Shown in pieces: positions 33,457 through 46,800 of a stretch of DNA of 64,000 nucleotides. The translations under genes were made by a program, and so were the position numbers. The notes under the pieces are model-generated. The model was given only the letters and a program-made list of their open reading frames with translations. It searched no databases and was not told where the DNA came from. How positions within the stretch are numbered: position 1 is the stretch's first letter; each line of letters starts with the position of its first letter. This DNA comes from Kondoa malvinella (taxonomy: Eukaryota > Basidiomycota > Agaricostilbomycetes > Agaricostilbales > Kondoaceae), in contig BCIM01000006.1 of assembly GCA_039545315.1 (NCBI GenBank), forward strand, positions 186,001-250,000, written 5' to 3'.

Positions 33457-35431
33457 CTACTGTTCTGGTTGCATGTCTTCTCCCATCTGGCCCATCGGTG
33501 AAGGCCCTGGACCTCCCCCTCCGCCCTTTTTGCGCGCACTGAGAATGTCATCGACTCTGAGGATCAAGCAGGCCGACTCTATCGCCGTCTTGATGATCTG
33601 GACCTTGACTGCCGCTGACTCCATAAGACCATACTCCTTCATGCTGCAGACTTTGCCAGTGTCGCCATCTACACCGAACTCATGTTCTCCTGACGCATGT
33701 TTGGCCTGTGACACACGACCTTTGTTAGCCGTCATTTCGGGCAAAAAATCGACTCGTCTCACCCTCAGCTGAGTCAAAACTCGAATGGCATTACCACCGG
33801 CGTTCTGGATCAGAGTTCTTGGAATGACCTCCATCGCCTCGCTGACAGCCTTGAATGGCCAACCCTCAACACCCTCAATGCTCTTTGCCTTTTTCGCCAG
33901 TCCAACGGAAATAGCCATCTCTGTGGCACCACCTCCTGGAGCCAACCTCGGATCAAAGACGACGTTCCTCGCTACACCCATTGCATCAGCCAAATTCCGG
34001 TCAATCTCGTTGAGAATGTCTTTTGAAGGCCCGCGAAGAAGAATGGTGCAGGCTTTTGGTGATTTGCACTTGGTCAGGTAGGTAAAGTATTCGTCGCCGA
34101 GCTTGTTGATCTCGAACAGACCGCATTCGGTACCGACATCTGATGCGCGCAGGTCTTCTATCCGGTTGACAATGGTAGCACCGACGGCACGAGCGATTCG
34201 GTTGTTGTCTGACTTGCGAACACGGCGTAGAGCAGTAATGTTGGCTTTGAGAAGGTGATGTTGCGCGAGATCTGTCAGTCAATAGATCATGAGCATCACA
34301 CAAAGACCAAGCGACATCTCGACTAACCAGAAACACCCTTTTCGGTAAAGACTATATCAGGCTTGAATTCTATTATCTTGTCGCACATGGTCTTGATCTG
34401 CTCTTCTTCAATCTCGAGCACTCTGTTCCAGTCTGCCTCTTGAGTGATCTCGATAGCTGTTTGCGATTCTCCCTTCTTGTATTCAAGGGGGCAATCGAGC
34501 AGGACGATTCTTGGGTTCTCGATCCGTCTTCTCATGCCTGGGTGGGTAACATCCTTGTTGACCATGATACCATCCAGAACTTCCGAATCCTCAATTTCAC
34601 CGCCTGGGACTTTTTCTACTCGAGCATACCGCTTGACGTCAACTTCTTTTCGCCCATTCTCTTCCTGAGAGACTGTCCGGATAGCCTTGAGCGCAAGCTT
34701 GCACATAAGATCCGACCAGCCCTTGACGAATTTTGTTCCGATAGAACCTTTGATGAGCTCGAGCATTTCTTCCTCATTGTCTGGGTTGACTGGAACGGAG
34801 ATTTGATCTATGATGGCCAGGGCTTCAAGTAGAGCTTTCTTGTATGCGCGAATGATGACTACTGGATGGATGTTGCGCTCGAGATCCGGTAGGGCTTGCG
34901 CGAGAATCTCTCCAGCTATACGATCTGTCAGCAATGGTCTGATGTTATAGATGATATATAAATACCTAGGATGATAACTGAGGTAGTGCCGTCTCCGCAC
35001 TCTTCATCTTGCGTCCTGCTGAGCTCGAGCATGCTTTTCGCTGCTGGATGTGCGACTTCGATTTCCCGCAAAATGGCATGCCCGTCATTTGTCAGGCTGA
35101 GAGAGATCACACTGGTTAAGCCGACAGAAGCTGCTGAGGCCAGAAGAACGCTCACAGAATGCCGCCCATAGGATCCAAAATCTGTCGTTACGATGTCAGC
35201 TCGCTGAGCGCTGTAAGCGCAGCAGATACACACCATCTTCATCATGGCCTTTGGCCCTAAGCAAGTACGGATGACATCTGCAACAGTCTTTGCGGCTTGA
35301 ATGTTTGAAATTTGAGCTTTACGGCCAGATTCTGTGACGAAGGATAAAGCAAGCTCAGACCGCGGTACAGCATGAGGGGGGCGTCCTCTCTCACCTCTCT
35401 GCTTGTCGGTATTCACGACAAACGCTGGCAT
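33457..35431 (-). CDS. CCT3: T-complex chaperonin subunit gamma (CCT3)
   Basis: Subunit of the cytosolic TRiC/CCT ring that folds actin and tubulin. Start at 35431 ([12 protein letters not shown]). Intron 35394-35332 restores [20 protein letters not shown]; further introns restore MKMILDPMGG and [20 protein letters not shown]. ATPase motifs GDGTTSV and the later [10 protein letters not shown] are present, as are [20 protein letters not shown] and [20 protein letters not shown]. The C-terminus ends with [18 protein letters not shown] and a Gly/Pro-rich tail. Length and motif order fit CCT gamma subunits. Eight or so introns are spread along the gene; the last short ones near 33740-33710 trim a non-conserved insert before [11 protein letters not shown]. 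Confidence 0.9.
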
Positions 35432-35732
35432 GCCTGCATGACCAAAAACGCACACATGAGATTTTCGTAAAACGTATTCACGGGACGGTCTAGAGCTCGC
35501 CTTGTCCTTGCATAATGACTGAAAGTTATGGAAGCGAACGGGTATAAGAGACACCAGAGATCCAGCTGGTTTGAAAGCGAGAGTTCAAAAATTAGAGAAG
35601 CGCGTCGAGCAAGGCAGTCTATCTGGCACGAAGTACTGCATTGCAGAAAGCACTTCACAACGCACTACCAACAATCCCTGTCGACCCTTCTATAATATCG
35701 ATATAATCACCCGAGTGTCCCTCTTTCGAAGG

Positions 35733-38697
35733 TCAGTGCGAATGCTGATGGGCAGAAAGTTTGTGTGTATGACCGTGACCCGCTCTACGGTGTCCAGCAG
35801 CCTTGTGCCTTCGCTTAGCCGAGTCCATGCTGGTGGAACGGTTCGTCAACTTGGCTTGACATGTTTCGCCAACCAGTTCGTAACCAGGTTTGCAGCTGAA
35901 CACGACACATTTCCCTTGGGAACACTGCAGCATGTGTCAGACATAGCACTTAAGAAAGAGGAAGAAGGTGAACGTACGCCTACTCCAATGGTATTGGGCA
36001 ACTTTGAACAATCCTCTCCCTGTCCAGCAGAAGAGCATCCACCGCAACTTTCAAGCGAAGTCTTGGTGTCGAGGCATTCATACCCATCCGATCCTTTGAC
36101 GAGATCCGTAGTGCGTAGAGCAGTAACATTATGGTGAGTAGAGAAAGAGAAGGAAGCGGCTCCAGCGATTGGGCAAGCAGTTTCTCCAGTAGGGCACAAG
36201 CTGACGTCCTTGTTGAGCTTTCTCTTCTTGGGCGCTTGTGAAGCCGCTATCGGACACTTGCCATTTTGCAAATAGCCGCTCAAGCATTCAATGGCGCAAG
36301 TCGTTCCGTAGCAGACTGCTTTGCCATTTGTTATCGAAGGACATTTCTTGCCGACAGCACCGCTGATCAATCTGTCAGTAAAGTGATTCAACATCGTAAA
36401 GTGGAGCTCACCAATTGTCAGGATCATTGAAGAGTGGTATACATGTAGACCCATTGTCTCCAAAACCAGACCAACAAGTGTAACCGCATTGCGAGTTGGA
36501 GCAGGTCGGGTTGGCATTGTTTGGCGCTACGCAGGCTTTTCCTCGAGCACCACTGGTCAAATAATCAGCTGCAGTTCAGAAGAAGCAGGGTGTCCGCACG
36601 CACCAATTGAAAATGTCATCTACCGTACTGATGCAGTACCAGCCATCGGCGCTCAACGCGTAACCAGTATTGCATTGTAGTGAACATTTGCCGACTGAAC
36701 AAACCGCCTTTGCATTGGAGGTCGTAAAACTAAAGCAATCGGACAAGACCTGAGCGATTGCAAAGGGCTGCTGAAGAGACTGTAGACTGACCAGCGATTG
36801 CCTATGCCACCACAATTCTCCACGTCCGAGTCTGTCGCTTTGCAAGCACCATTGTCGTAAGTGAAGCCGGACAAACAAGTTGCCGTGCATTGTCCGGCTT
36901 GACATGCAGCTGATGCGCCATTGGCTGGTACTGGACACGAGCGACCGATGGAACCGCAATTCTTGACATCATTCGTGCTGATACAGCTGCCATTCGAAAG
37001 TCCGAAGCCATTTTGACACACAGGTAGACAAGCACCATTGACGCAATTGTTCGAAAGGCCATTGACAGGAACTTGACATGTCTTTCCTGAGCCGCCACAG
37101 TTCAAGGGATCGCTGGAGAAGTTGACACATTTGCCGTTGGAGAGTGAATAGTTGGAATTACATTTGATGGTACAGACACCAGCTGAACACTGAGGTGCTC
37201 CATTGTCGGTGGTAGGACAGCTGAAATTAGGTGAACCGCAATTCTTGACGTCGGAGTCTGTTGGTATGCACTGGCCAGCAGAAAGAGATGTGCCAGGCTT
37301 GCAGGTCATGACGCACGAGCCGTTTGTACAGGTGTTTGAAACGGCGTTCGTGACCAGCTGGCAGACATTTCCTTGACGACCACAGTTGTTCTGATCCTTG
37401 CTCAGGTCTAGGCATTGACCATTGACGGATGAGAAGTTATTGTTGCACTGAGTTCCGCAGACTCCGGCAGTACAGGTTGGCGAAGCGTTTGCGATCAAAG
37501 TTGTGCACTTGGTGCCAACTTTACCACTATACATGGCGATCAGTACTTGATGAAGATGTGTTTCTAAGGTTATTTACCAGTTATTGATATCGTTCGTGGT
37601 CGCAACACAAGCTGAACCGTTGGAGCCAAAGCCAGTATTACAGCTATACGCATCGATGAGTACAAGCATGGAAGCTGACGTTGTAGAGCCTTACGTAAAA
37701 GCACAGTTGCCATTGGTGCATGAAGCAACACCGTTGGCTGGAGTAGGACAAACGAAGCCTCCTTTGCCGCAGCTTCGAAACTCATCAGGATATTATCCTG
37801 CAGCGAGAGGGATCTCTTACTTGTTGATGTCCGAGCCCAGATTGACACAAGTATTGCCAACGGCTGAAAAGCCCTTCGCAAAACGAGATTAGTCATAGCC
37901 TTCTGAACAGCAAGATCAAACTCACTGATGCACACGATATCCCGCATTGACCATTGTTGCACACTGGCGATCCGTTATCAGGGTCTAAACATTTCCTATC
38001 TTTCCCGCCCTGAAACACGAAATGAGTCCAAAAAGTCCCAAGGTTGAGGCTTGAGCAACCTACGCAATTCAAGGGATCTGAAGCGGTGTTCAAGCAAGAG
38101 GTACCAGTGTTGAGCCAGTTGTTGTTGCAAGTAAAAGAACATGCTCCGTTTGCGCAAACGGCTGAAGCACCAGCTGGCGCTATGCAGGTTTTCCCCTGTG
38201 ATCCACAGCTTAAGGAGGTATGAGCACAGTACATAGTGATAGAGCAAGGTACCCACTTTTGAACGTCCGTCTTGAAATTATAGCAAACGCGGCCAGTGTT
38301 GGTTGAGGTCATAGTCGCGCCAGCAGGACATGTGTAGGAACATTGACCGGAAGTACAATCTGCTGAACCGTTCTGGACAGAGTCACACGAAAAATCTATT
38401 CTTCCGCAACTACAGGGTCATGTCAGCACGATGTCATGGATTGGAACATCGGTATTGCACTGACTTGTCTGAATCGTTGTTGATGTCGACACAGTATCCC
38501 TGACTGTTGATGCTGTAGCCATAGACGAAACGACAGAGGAAAGCCGACAAGTTGTAGTACCTTTTCCGTAAATGATTTTCAGGCGCAGGCGAGGTTGCCG
38601 GCGAAGTGAGTGCCGAAGGGTCGGATGGGAAGTCCGATGCAGCGACGAGTGAGAGAAGGGACAGTGCAAAGATGAGGATAGCTTGAGTCGACTTCAT
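35733..38697 (-). CDS. Large secreted modular cysteine-rich protein with C-terminal CPL1-like domain
   Basis: Start at 38697 gives a signal peptide (MKSTQAILIFALSLLSLVAA) and a possible Kex2 site (NHLRKRYYN). About a dozen modules of 45-50 residues follow, each of the form NCG..G..C...NG....C..G.C...C..G....G.C, for example GKTCQVPVNGLSNNC and GRSCPVPANGASAAC. The C-terminal domain reads YECLDTKTSLESCGGC, DCSKLPNTIGVG-CSQGKC and SCKPGYELVGETC, which is the CPL1-type signature, followed by a His/Lys-rich tail. The last intron removes about 35980-35930. Several introns interrupt the Cys codon of the NCG motif at module borders. Likely role is at the cell surface or outside the cell; partners are unknown. 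Confidence 0.85.
36400..38330 (-). repeat. Array of about twelve cysteine-rich modules
   Basis: Protein-level tandem repeats of about 48 residues within the large CPL1-type gene. The best-preserved central block (about 37530-36810) holds five uninterrupted modules in one exon. Outer modules are separated by introns. Sequence between modules has diverged except for Cys, Gly and Asn positions. Confidence 0.8.
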
Positions 38698-39330
38698 ATT
38701 GCGCGATTATATACTTGATGCGGAAGACGATCTTGCTGAGGTTTGGTTGTTGTATGAGACTACTACCTGGCTAGCAGCTCTTGTAATGTTGTGATAGAGT
38801 ACACGGAAGTGAAAGGAATGACTTGAAACTAGAGACGAATGGTAGTGAAACGGTAAAGACAAAGACGAAATGGATGCTTGGAAGAGAAAAGTCCAGCCTA
38901 CTTCTTAGACCACTAAGCATAATTGGGTCTGGGCTTAGATGACTGCGCGTCGAATCATGCCCAGCTCTGCCCTGAGACGGATAAGAGGCAGGTCAAGATC
39001 ATCGAAAAGCCGGAATAGGAAAATTTCGCAGAGAATACCTAAAGCGGCTTGATTGATGTACGAGAGTTTATAGGCTAGCAGAGCACGCCCAGGCTGAGTG
39101 TAAGGATGTGATACGACGTCGCGATAGAGAAGTCAAACCCGCCATGTCTGAGTTGCACGATACGGTGAATGTTCGAGAGTTGCATGTATTCGCTGCAATG
39201 TTACAGCCATTGGTGTTATGCAGAGCAGCCAGGTATCAACTCCGGACTGATGGCTTGCATTGACAGCGTTGCTGGTCGGTTCACGCCAAACAGCGTCAAC
39301 TTGAAGTGCTGCCAGCTCTGTTTTCGTCTG
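38698..39330. other. Divergent spacer between the modular secreted protein and ATG101
   Basis: About 630 bases. Contains both promoters. Short frames on either strand show no domain. No clear repeat seen. Confidence 0.5.
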
Positions 39331-40105
39331 ATGTCTACTTCTACGGGCCAGAAGCCTTACACCTTTGATCTTACCGTCGAGCATGCTTCCTTCCGAGCTG
39401 TCCTTTCCTCTATCCTGCATTCAATTCTCTTTCAGCGCGTACTCGGTTCGCTCAGCTGATCACAGACTCCTTCTACATCTCTCATGTGTAGCCCTTTCTA
39501 GGCACATTGTCGCCCAAGACCATCGACGCGCTCAATTTGACCTTCTGCGCGGTACAAGATGCCTCCATCGAGTCTCTAATCAATGCCCGAGTCATCAGCG
39601 CAGAAGAGGTCGCTCGCAACAGCACAGCGCGGGTCAGCATTCGTTTCTCGCAGAAAGGGGTAGCAAAGAAGGCTGGCTGGTTTGCTCACCCGCAACTTGA
39701 CGAGCCGCCTTTTGAGACTTGGGATATTCATGTTACGCGAGCGAGGGGTTCTACTGAACGAGGTAGGCCTTTCTTTCCCTACCACTTGCCTGGGCTTAGT
39801 GCAACTCAAGAGCGGAACAAGATAGATGCGTTGACGCGGGAACAATTGATAGCCTTCCAATATCGCATGCTTGAATTGTGTTGCGAAAAGGGAGACAAGG
39901 ACAAGCTACCCCCTATCACATCCAGCGATATATCTCCGGTATGCTTTGCCTACGTCCGTCCGGAAACGAGTCTGGCTGACTTCCGCTACAGTATAATCTA
40001 GAAATCATCTGCTCGCCTGCTGAACGGTCAAAGTCTGGCTATAGTCCGCGATTGGGCACGGCTGGAAACGAACCAAGACCGGCGAGTGGGTTTTGGGCTT
40101 GGTAG
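39331..40105 (+). CDS. ATG101: Autophagy-related protein 101 (ATG101)
   Basis: Component of the ATG1/ULK kinase complex that starts autophagy by stabilising ATG13 (family role); present in most fungi but not in budding yeast. Three exons, 39331-39445, 39502-39938, 39992-40105, give 221 residues, the usual length. Landmarks: FDLTVEHASFRAVLSSILHS, LFQRVLGTLSPKTIDALNLT, a HORMA-type core with VSIRFSQKGVAKKAGWF and ETWDIHVT, then RMLELCCEKGDKDKLPPIT and the end PYNLEII. The protein ends ASGFWAW. Introns are 56 and 53 nt and both restore conserved joins (VLG-TLSPK, SP-YNLEI). Confidence 0.9.
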
Positions 40106-40435
40106 GGAGCTGTGTCATCAGGTATGCTTGGTTCCCTCACGTTTCGCTTGTCGGAACCTGATCACTATAGGCGAAACAGGGAAGTCTGCTCCAAGCGCTG
40201 CTCACTCAAGCGTCATTCACCATGTCAGATACTGTGCAATAATGTTTATACGACTGCCTCATCTCATGCTGGACATGGACTTGTAAACTGGAAGTTGCGG
40301 ATGCTAAGGACCAAAGCCTCGTTGCAGGTACACTGTAGCTAGCTACTGTAGTTAAGCCGTTGCCTTGAGCATCCGACGTCACCTCGAACGTACTTGACCC
40401 ACTCTTCCGGTCACGTTCTTTCAACTGTGAACGTC
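40106..40435. other. Spacer between ATG101 and the phosphotransferase gene
   Basis: About 330 bases in a head-to-tail arrangement. No gene, repeat or RNA recognised. Confidence 0.5.
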
Positions 40436-42506
40436 ATGTCGGATTCAGATGCCAGTCTCTCGCCTGCGCAAGGCATACGCCGTCTCAAGAAAGGCAGAAG
40501 CTTCTTCATTCCGCGTTCAAAGCGTGCCAATCTGTCAAAGTACAAGTACAGTTCCATCGACTTGTCACTGTTGAGCCGTTACATTCTCTCGCCGTATTGG
40601 AGTATGTTCTACAGCCTGTGGTGTTTGATTCAAGCTGATTCACATTGGTCAGATGGCCTGGTCAAGCTGTTTCCCGTTGGCATGGCGCCGAATGCGATTA
40701 CGCTCCTGGTCAGATCTCTTTGCGTTTATTAGGTCTATTACTACGGCTGATTTAAAAGGAGCAGGGATTATGCATTGTCGTCCTGAACGTGCTCACAATG
40801 CTCATCTTCCTGCCTGCAATGTCGTGCACGCCAAAACCTTTACACAAGGTGAGAGCACTTGATCCTGCTCAAGCATCGTGTACAATTGCTCAGATATCCC
40901 CAACAGTCACTGGGCGGACCTTGGGATCCATTTCATGTCCCTTCAAACGATCAAAAGCTGTTTCAAAACTCTATATCTTGGGCAGCGAATATGCTAGGCG
41001 GTTGGGTCCCTGAAAAGTATACAGTCGAGCAGACGTGTCCAGGAAGCTGGATCTACTTCTCGTAAGTCTCTATGGAAAGGAAGGCTTCGAGCGAGTGTTT
41101 AAAGTTTCGGGTAGATGGGCAATTGGACTTTGGATGTACCAAAGTTTAGACGCGATAGATGGTAAGCAGGCTAGAAGGACGGGCACCAGCGGACCTTTGG
41201 GCGAGATGTTTGACCATGGCGTGAGTCCCTTGCTTGCTCGACCGGTATGTTGCTGATAGTCAGCCAGTGTGATGCTATCAATACTACTGTGAGCCACAGT
41301 GATTTGTTTGGCCTCGATTGGTTCTCATACATCCCTCTGTTGCAGCTGGAGACACTACTGACAGCCTCGGCGCTGAACCTCGGTCAAAGCTGGTTGACCG
41401 TCGTTGCGCAAGTCGGCACTATTGGGAACTTTTACCTGTCAACGTGGGAAGAATATCACACAGGAGTGGGTCAGATGATGTGCGGATCAGCTTCATACTG
41501 ATACTCATGACTCTGTACCACAGACACTATACCTTTCTGCCTTTTCTGGACCGATCGAGGGCATAGTAATCATTATCGTTCTTTACGTGATCACCGGCTT
41601 CAAAGGTACGTCTGGATGGGCTCTAATTACGCTAGCTAAGCCCTTTGGGCTATGCAGGTCCGGCCTTCTGGGATCAAGGCATCTTGTCAACTATAGGCAT
41701 CAACGACTCGAGCATCGTCAACACACTTCACATCAAAGATCTGCCGCTCAACGAATGCTTCATCATATTTGGCGGTGTAGGTTGCGCTTTCAACATCTTG
41801 ACAAGGTAGATCTGCATGCTGCAAATCAGTCTTGTGCTGACGGTGCGGCTCCTACGTTTCTACAGTTGGAAGAACGTAGCCAAAGCACGAAAAGCCAAGA
41901 ACCTCAACATCATTACACCGCTCTTCGGTCTGCTACCCTTTATTTTCCAAGCGACCTGTAATATCATCTGGCTACAAAACGCACCATCCATAATGGACAA
42001 CGGTCACCTGGTCGCCTTTTCTCTCTATTGGTGTCTAGCCTTTGCCTACCAAGTCGGCATCCTCATCACAGCGCATACGACCGGCCAGAATTTCCCATGG
42101 TTCAATGTTCTACAAGTTGTCAGCGTGATCGGCGCGTCTGATGCGTATTTCGCTACGCATGGCAAGGACTTTGCCTTCCAAACGACAAAAGGCAAAGCTC
42201 TCGGAGCTGTGTACCTTGCGCTTGCTGTTTCCTTTGCTGCATACTCGTTCTTCATCTGGGATGTGGTTGGCGAGGTATGCCCCTTTGCTTAATGTGACAA
42301 GGAATGAATGCTGAAGACATGTAGATCTGCGACTACTTTGACATCAACTGCTTGACGGTTAGTGGGCCTCTGTGTCTATTGCCTTGCATCTCACTCCAGA
42401 GCGATCGATACAGATCAAGCACAAAGATAAGCACGGAATTCCGCTCAAAGCCTCACAAGAGACGAGGGCCAAGGCAATGCGCAGAAGAGGTCACAAGGAG
42501 TTTTAA
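40436..42506 (+). CDS. CDP-alcohol phosphatidyltransferase, choline/ethanolamine phosphotransferase (CPT1/EPT1 type)
   Basis: Last step of the Kennedy pathway: transfers phosphocholine or phosphoethanolamine from the CDP-linked form to diacylglycerol, in ER/Golgi membranes. The catalytic CDP-OH-P motif is complete: [20 protein letters not shown], then MFDHGCDA after an intron. The N-terminus ([18 protein letters not shown]) leads into [20 protein letters not shown], as in Ept1/Cpt1. Downstream segments include [39 protein letters not shown] and several membrane helices, ending with a basic tail ([11 protein letters not shown]). About nine introns. Choline versus ethanolamine preference cannot be read from sequence by eye. 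Confidence 0.9.
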
Positions 42507-42595
42507 ATGCTGATAAGGAATGGGAGCTAGGCGGATAGAAGCTATAGCCAATCAAGAAGTGTATCTAGGAAATACCCATGCAATCCCAAAAGCAG

Positions 42596-43567
42596 CTATC
42601 TCGTTGCATACCAGAACAAGAAAATCAGCAATACCCCTATAAGTGTCCCTAATATTAGCGAGTCCCTCCTCCGTCTCGCGTTGATCATGTTGAGCAGAGA
42701 GTTGATGCCGGGCATGGATGCTGTATTTCGCATCGTTCGCTGAGTACCAGGTTCGGAGAAGTGGAGACATACCTAAGACACCATTCATCCTCGTATTGAC
42801 TCCGCTGAGCATATTTCGCTGTTGCTGAAATTCGTAACGCGTCTCATATGCTTGTCTGGAAAGACGTTAGAGAATATCAGCCTGAAAGACCTAGTGCTCA
42901 CCCTAATATATCATCTGCCATTCGATGACTTGAATCTATATGCCCTCGTTCCGATAGTAACTTGTCTGTGTCTGCCGAAGAAGAAGATGTCGAAGCCTTG
43001 AAAGCGGAAATCTCGTCCCGCACGCTGCCTAGGAGATTCGAGCGTTGCTCTGCTTCCCGTAGTGATGTCTGCGAACACAAATGAGCTGATAAGAGGCGGA
43101 AAGACAGTCAATAATACCTGTGTCCGCCTGAAATCTCGCTGGTAGTCTGACAATATCTCTTCATGCCGACGTGCAGTATGCTGCATTGTCGTAGTCGACT
43201 TGGGATCCTTCTCTACTAGCGCAGACATCTGATCTACGAGCTCTTCCAGCTGTGCGATATCGACATCGAAATATGAGCTGGAGGCCCAATCTGGTTCTCC
43301 GGCCGCACCTTGACCAAGCCATCCTTGATCTCTTCTTCCAGCCGCTTGTACTCGCCTTTGAGATCCGAATTGAGGGAGCCAGAGGAGGAATACGCGTTCG
43401 AAGCAGAGGCAGCAGCTTTATTGAAGTTTGTGAGAGAAGTTTCGAGGGCGTTCTCTAGTGATCGCGTTCGCCTGCGGAGCTCGTCCCCTAATCAGGAAGC
43501 TCTATGAGCTACGCGGAAGGCCCAGAGTAGCACGAGATCTACATGAAAGCGAGCCAGAGGATGACAT
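42596..43567 (-). CDS. GOS1: Golgi SNARE GOS1 (GOSR1 family)
   Basis: v-SNARE of intra-Golgi transport. First exon is only 25 nt (43567-43543); intron 43542-43488 splits the Trp codon of SLSWDELRRRTRSLENAL, matching the family N-terminus. Then NFNKAAASASNAY, a helical middle, and the SNARE motif with ERGHIDSSHRMADDILGQAY, the central Gln layer region, and TMPGINSLLNMINARRRRDS, ending in a membrane anchor (ILGTLIGVLLIFLFWYATR). Four to five introns. The C-terminal TMPGIN and basic RRRR before the anchor are diagnostic for GOS1. Confidence 0.9.
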
Positions 43568-43826
43568 GGCCAAATGTATCACGGGAAGGCAACGTCAAGC
43601 GCTTGAGGATGATAGACACAGCCAGTTATAGGCTTGATGCAGGGTATGATACAGGCTCAAGGGTATTACGACTTTACTCGTCCGAGGTTGACCTGCTGCA
43701 GCGCGTCGCAATAGGGTCGCAGTATGGCCAGCAGCTTCGCGGTGCCGAAACCAGGAAGCCTACTGCGAAGACTTCATATACCAGTCTAATAGTATGCAAT
43801 ACAAAGTGTTACAAAGGGGCATGTCC

Positions 43827-46800
43827 TTACTTCCTCGACTTCTTCGCCTTGCTTGGAGCAGTCTCGCTAGTCTCGGACGCAGCGGACTTTCGCTTCTTGC
43901 CGTTTGCAGAAGTCGACGCGACGGGCGTGCCTTCCTTCTTGACCGCAGCTTTTCCCTTGCCCTTGTCTTTTTCATCCTGGAGTCAAAGCTTTAGCTAATG
44001 CAATCCTCGCAAGCGACTGATCACTCACTGCTTCTTTCTGCACAAGCGAGATCAAAGTAGTGCACCGCCGCTGAAGTTCAATGGGTGTGCGCGACTTGAT
44101 GAACCAGTCAAAGCGGAAAGCTGGCCAATTGGAAATGTCCTTCTTGATCTTGTCATAGACTCCTTCTGATGTCAAACCATACTTGTTGAGCTGGACGAGC
44201 AAGAAGCGATCTTCCTCTTCAGTGTAGGTCTTTCCCTTGGTCTGATCTAAAAAGTAGGGACGTAAGATACGGCTCAATTCCACGACTTTACACTTACTCG
44301 CATAGGCAACAGTGAGAGACTGGAAAGGATGACGAGTAGACTCGACCTTGTCTTTGAGCAGGCGTTCAATGTAGCGATCCTTGTCTCGGCGAGCTTCGGC
44401 GTCTTCGATCTTCTTCATCTGCCTCTCCCAATCCTCAATCTCTTTGTAGCGCTGCCAGAAGACTTTGCCATAGCTCTCCACTTCCTCCACAGTCTTGTCG
44501 GGAATCTCCTTTTGGATGCCTTCGTAGTCCGTTCTGTGAGCAGACGGCAGGTCAGCTTTGATCCAGCATACCCAAAGAGATAGCTACTCACTTGCCGGAA
44601 GCCTCGCAGCCTCGGATAAACGCCTGATAATGCCGCTTTTGCCAATCTTCGAAACCTTCTGAAAGAAGAGCAGTCTTCTCTTCCTCCTCCTCTTCAGTCA
44701 AAGGCTCGGCTGGAAAAACATTGGTCATTTATGAAGGTGCAGCCGAGAGTGAGACGCATACCATTGTCAATGACTTCTTGCGCAATACGACGTTCTTCTT
44801 CTCGTTCTTCAGCTGTCTTCGTCCCTGTTTCGACAAGGGGCACAACGTAGTCTTGAGATTTCTGTAAGATACGTGTACATTAAGCCTTCGTTAGACTTGG
44901 ATTCGACAACTTGCTCACCCTGAAGTGTGCCAGCTCCTTATCGACAAGAGCATACAGTCGAGGGGGAAAGAATTGGAAGTCGTATCGCTTGACACCAGTA
45001 GTCGGTGCTTTGACGATACCTTTTGGAAGGGGACCTTTGCGAGCGCCAGTCGACATTGTTTCGCGATAGTAGCCATCGACATCGTAATTCGCTCCTCGTC
45101 GTTCACGCTTGCTAGGCTCGATCCAAAGGTTTCCAATGGTCTTGCGCTTGCCAAACTCCTCTCCTTCCCAAGCTGTTGTTGCGCCAGCTTCTGAAGCAAA
45201 GTTGGCCAAATCATGAATGTTGAGCGATGAATACTTTTCGTTCAGCTGTTGAGTACGTTCTTCACCACGCTTGATGATGTCTTCGATGTCAGCTGTAACT
45301 GACATGTCTTCCTTGCTGTTGATGATCTTTTCTGCACCGTGCTGAATCATATCTAGAATATCGTCTTTGGATTGATCTGTCCGAAAAAGTAAGCCGCAGA
45401 CTTGTGAATGATACCTGCCACTTACTCTTGTTTGCAGGCGTAGCACGACCTTGCTGAATTACAAGTTGGTCAAGTCGGAGCTTCTGCGCGGCTCTTTCCA
45501 GGACCTTCTCTTCCACAGCATTCTGCAAAGCATCGGATCAGTATGAAATTACCATCCTGCGCAAAATCGACTCACTTCAGTCACGAAGCGGAACACGTAG
45601 ACCTGCTTCTTCTGGCCAATGCGATGAGCTCGGTCCATAGCTTGAAGGTCAGCTTGAGGATTCCTGTAGCACGAACTTCTGCTTAGTCTAAACCAGACAA
45701 CAGATAGGCAGCACATACCAATCGCTGTCGAAGAGCACGACAACATCGGCCGTAGTCAAGTTGATACCGAGACCACCAGCACGAGTGGTAAGCAGGAAGA
45801 CGAATTTCTCAGAGTCAGGCTTGTTGTAGGCGTCAATAGCTGCCATTCGATCTTCGTGAGCTGTTTGACCATCGAGTCGGCAGTATTCTGTCGACCGGCT
45901 TGTTGTTAGCGAAGCGATCAACGCCGCGAATACGACACCTACCGAATTCTCGGAACTGGCAATAGTCTTCTAGAATGTCCAATACTCGGCTCATTTGCGA
46001 AAAGATGAGGACTCGCGATCCCTTGGCTTTCATGTTCTTGAGCAGCTTGTCAAGTACAACCATCTTGCCTGAGTTGTCTACGAGGTGCTCGTCTGTGGTG
46101 TAAGGTGGGCCAGGTTCCTGTTGGGCAAAAGTCAGCTTGAGACAATAAGCCCATTAGGCGACTAACAGCGCCATCGAAGAGGTAGGGGTGATTACAGCAC
46201 TTTCGCAGCTGCATGACAATGTTGAGCAAGCGTGTCTTGCCCTCTTTCTTGCCGCTGGCACCTATAACAAGCATCAGTAATCAGAAGTATGGCAGAAAGA
46301 GATTGATCTACCATTAACAGCATCAATGTCCTTCTCTAGAATGCTCCTGTACCATTTCCGCTGCATCTCGGTCATGCCAACATAGACATTGATCTCCTTC
46401 TTCGGTAAGAGACTCTTCTCCACATCTGCCTTGACTCGACGCAACAAGAATGGACGCAAAACTTTGTGCAGCTGCTGTACAACCTGATCGCTGTCTTGAC
46501 CTTCGCCTTTCGATTGGAACCACTTGTCAAAGTCTTCCGAATTGCTAAAGACGTCTGGTAGAAGGAAGTTGAGAAGTGCCCAAAGTTCTTGTAAATTGTT
46601 CTGTCAGGCAACGACAACGATCAGCTTTGACAATAAGCAGACCAACGCGCAGACTGACCTGTAAAGGTGTACCAGTGATCAACAACCGATGCCTACAATT
46701 GAAAAGTCGGACGATCTGAGATAACAGGGAATCGACATTCTTGATACGATGCGCTTCGTCGATGATGATGTACTCCCAGCTGATCTTCTTCAAGCTAGAC

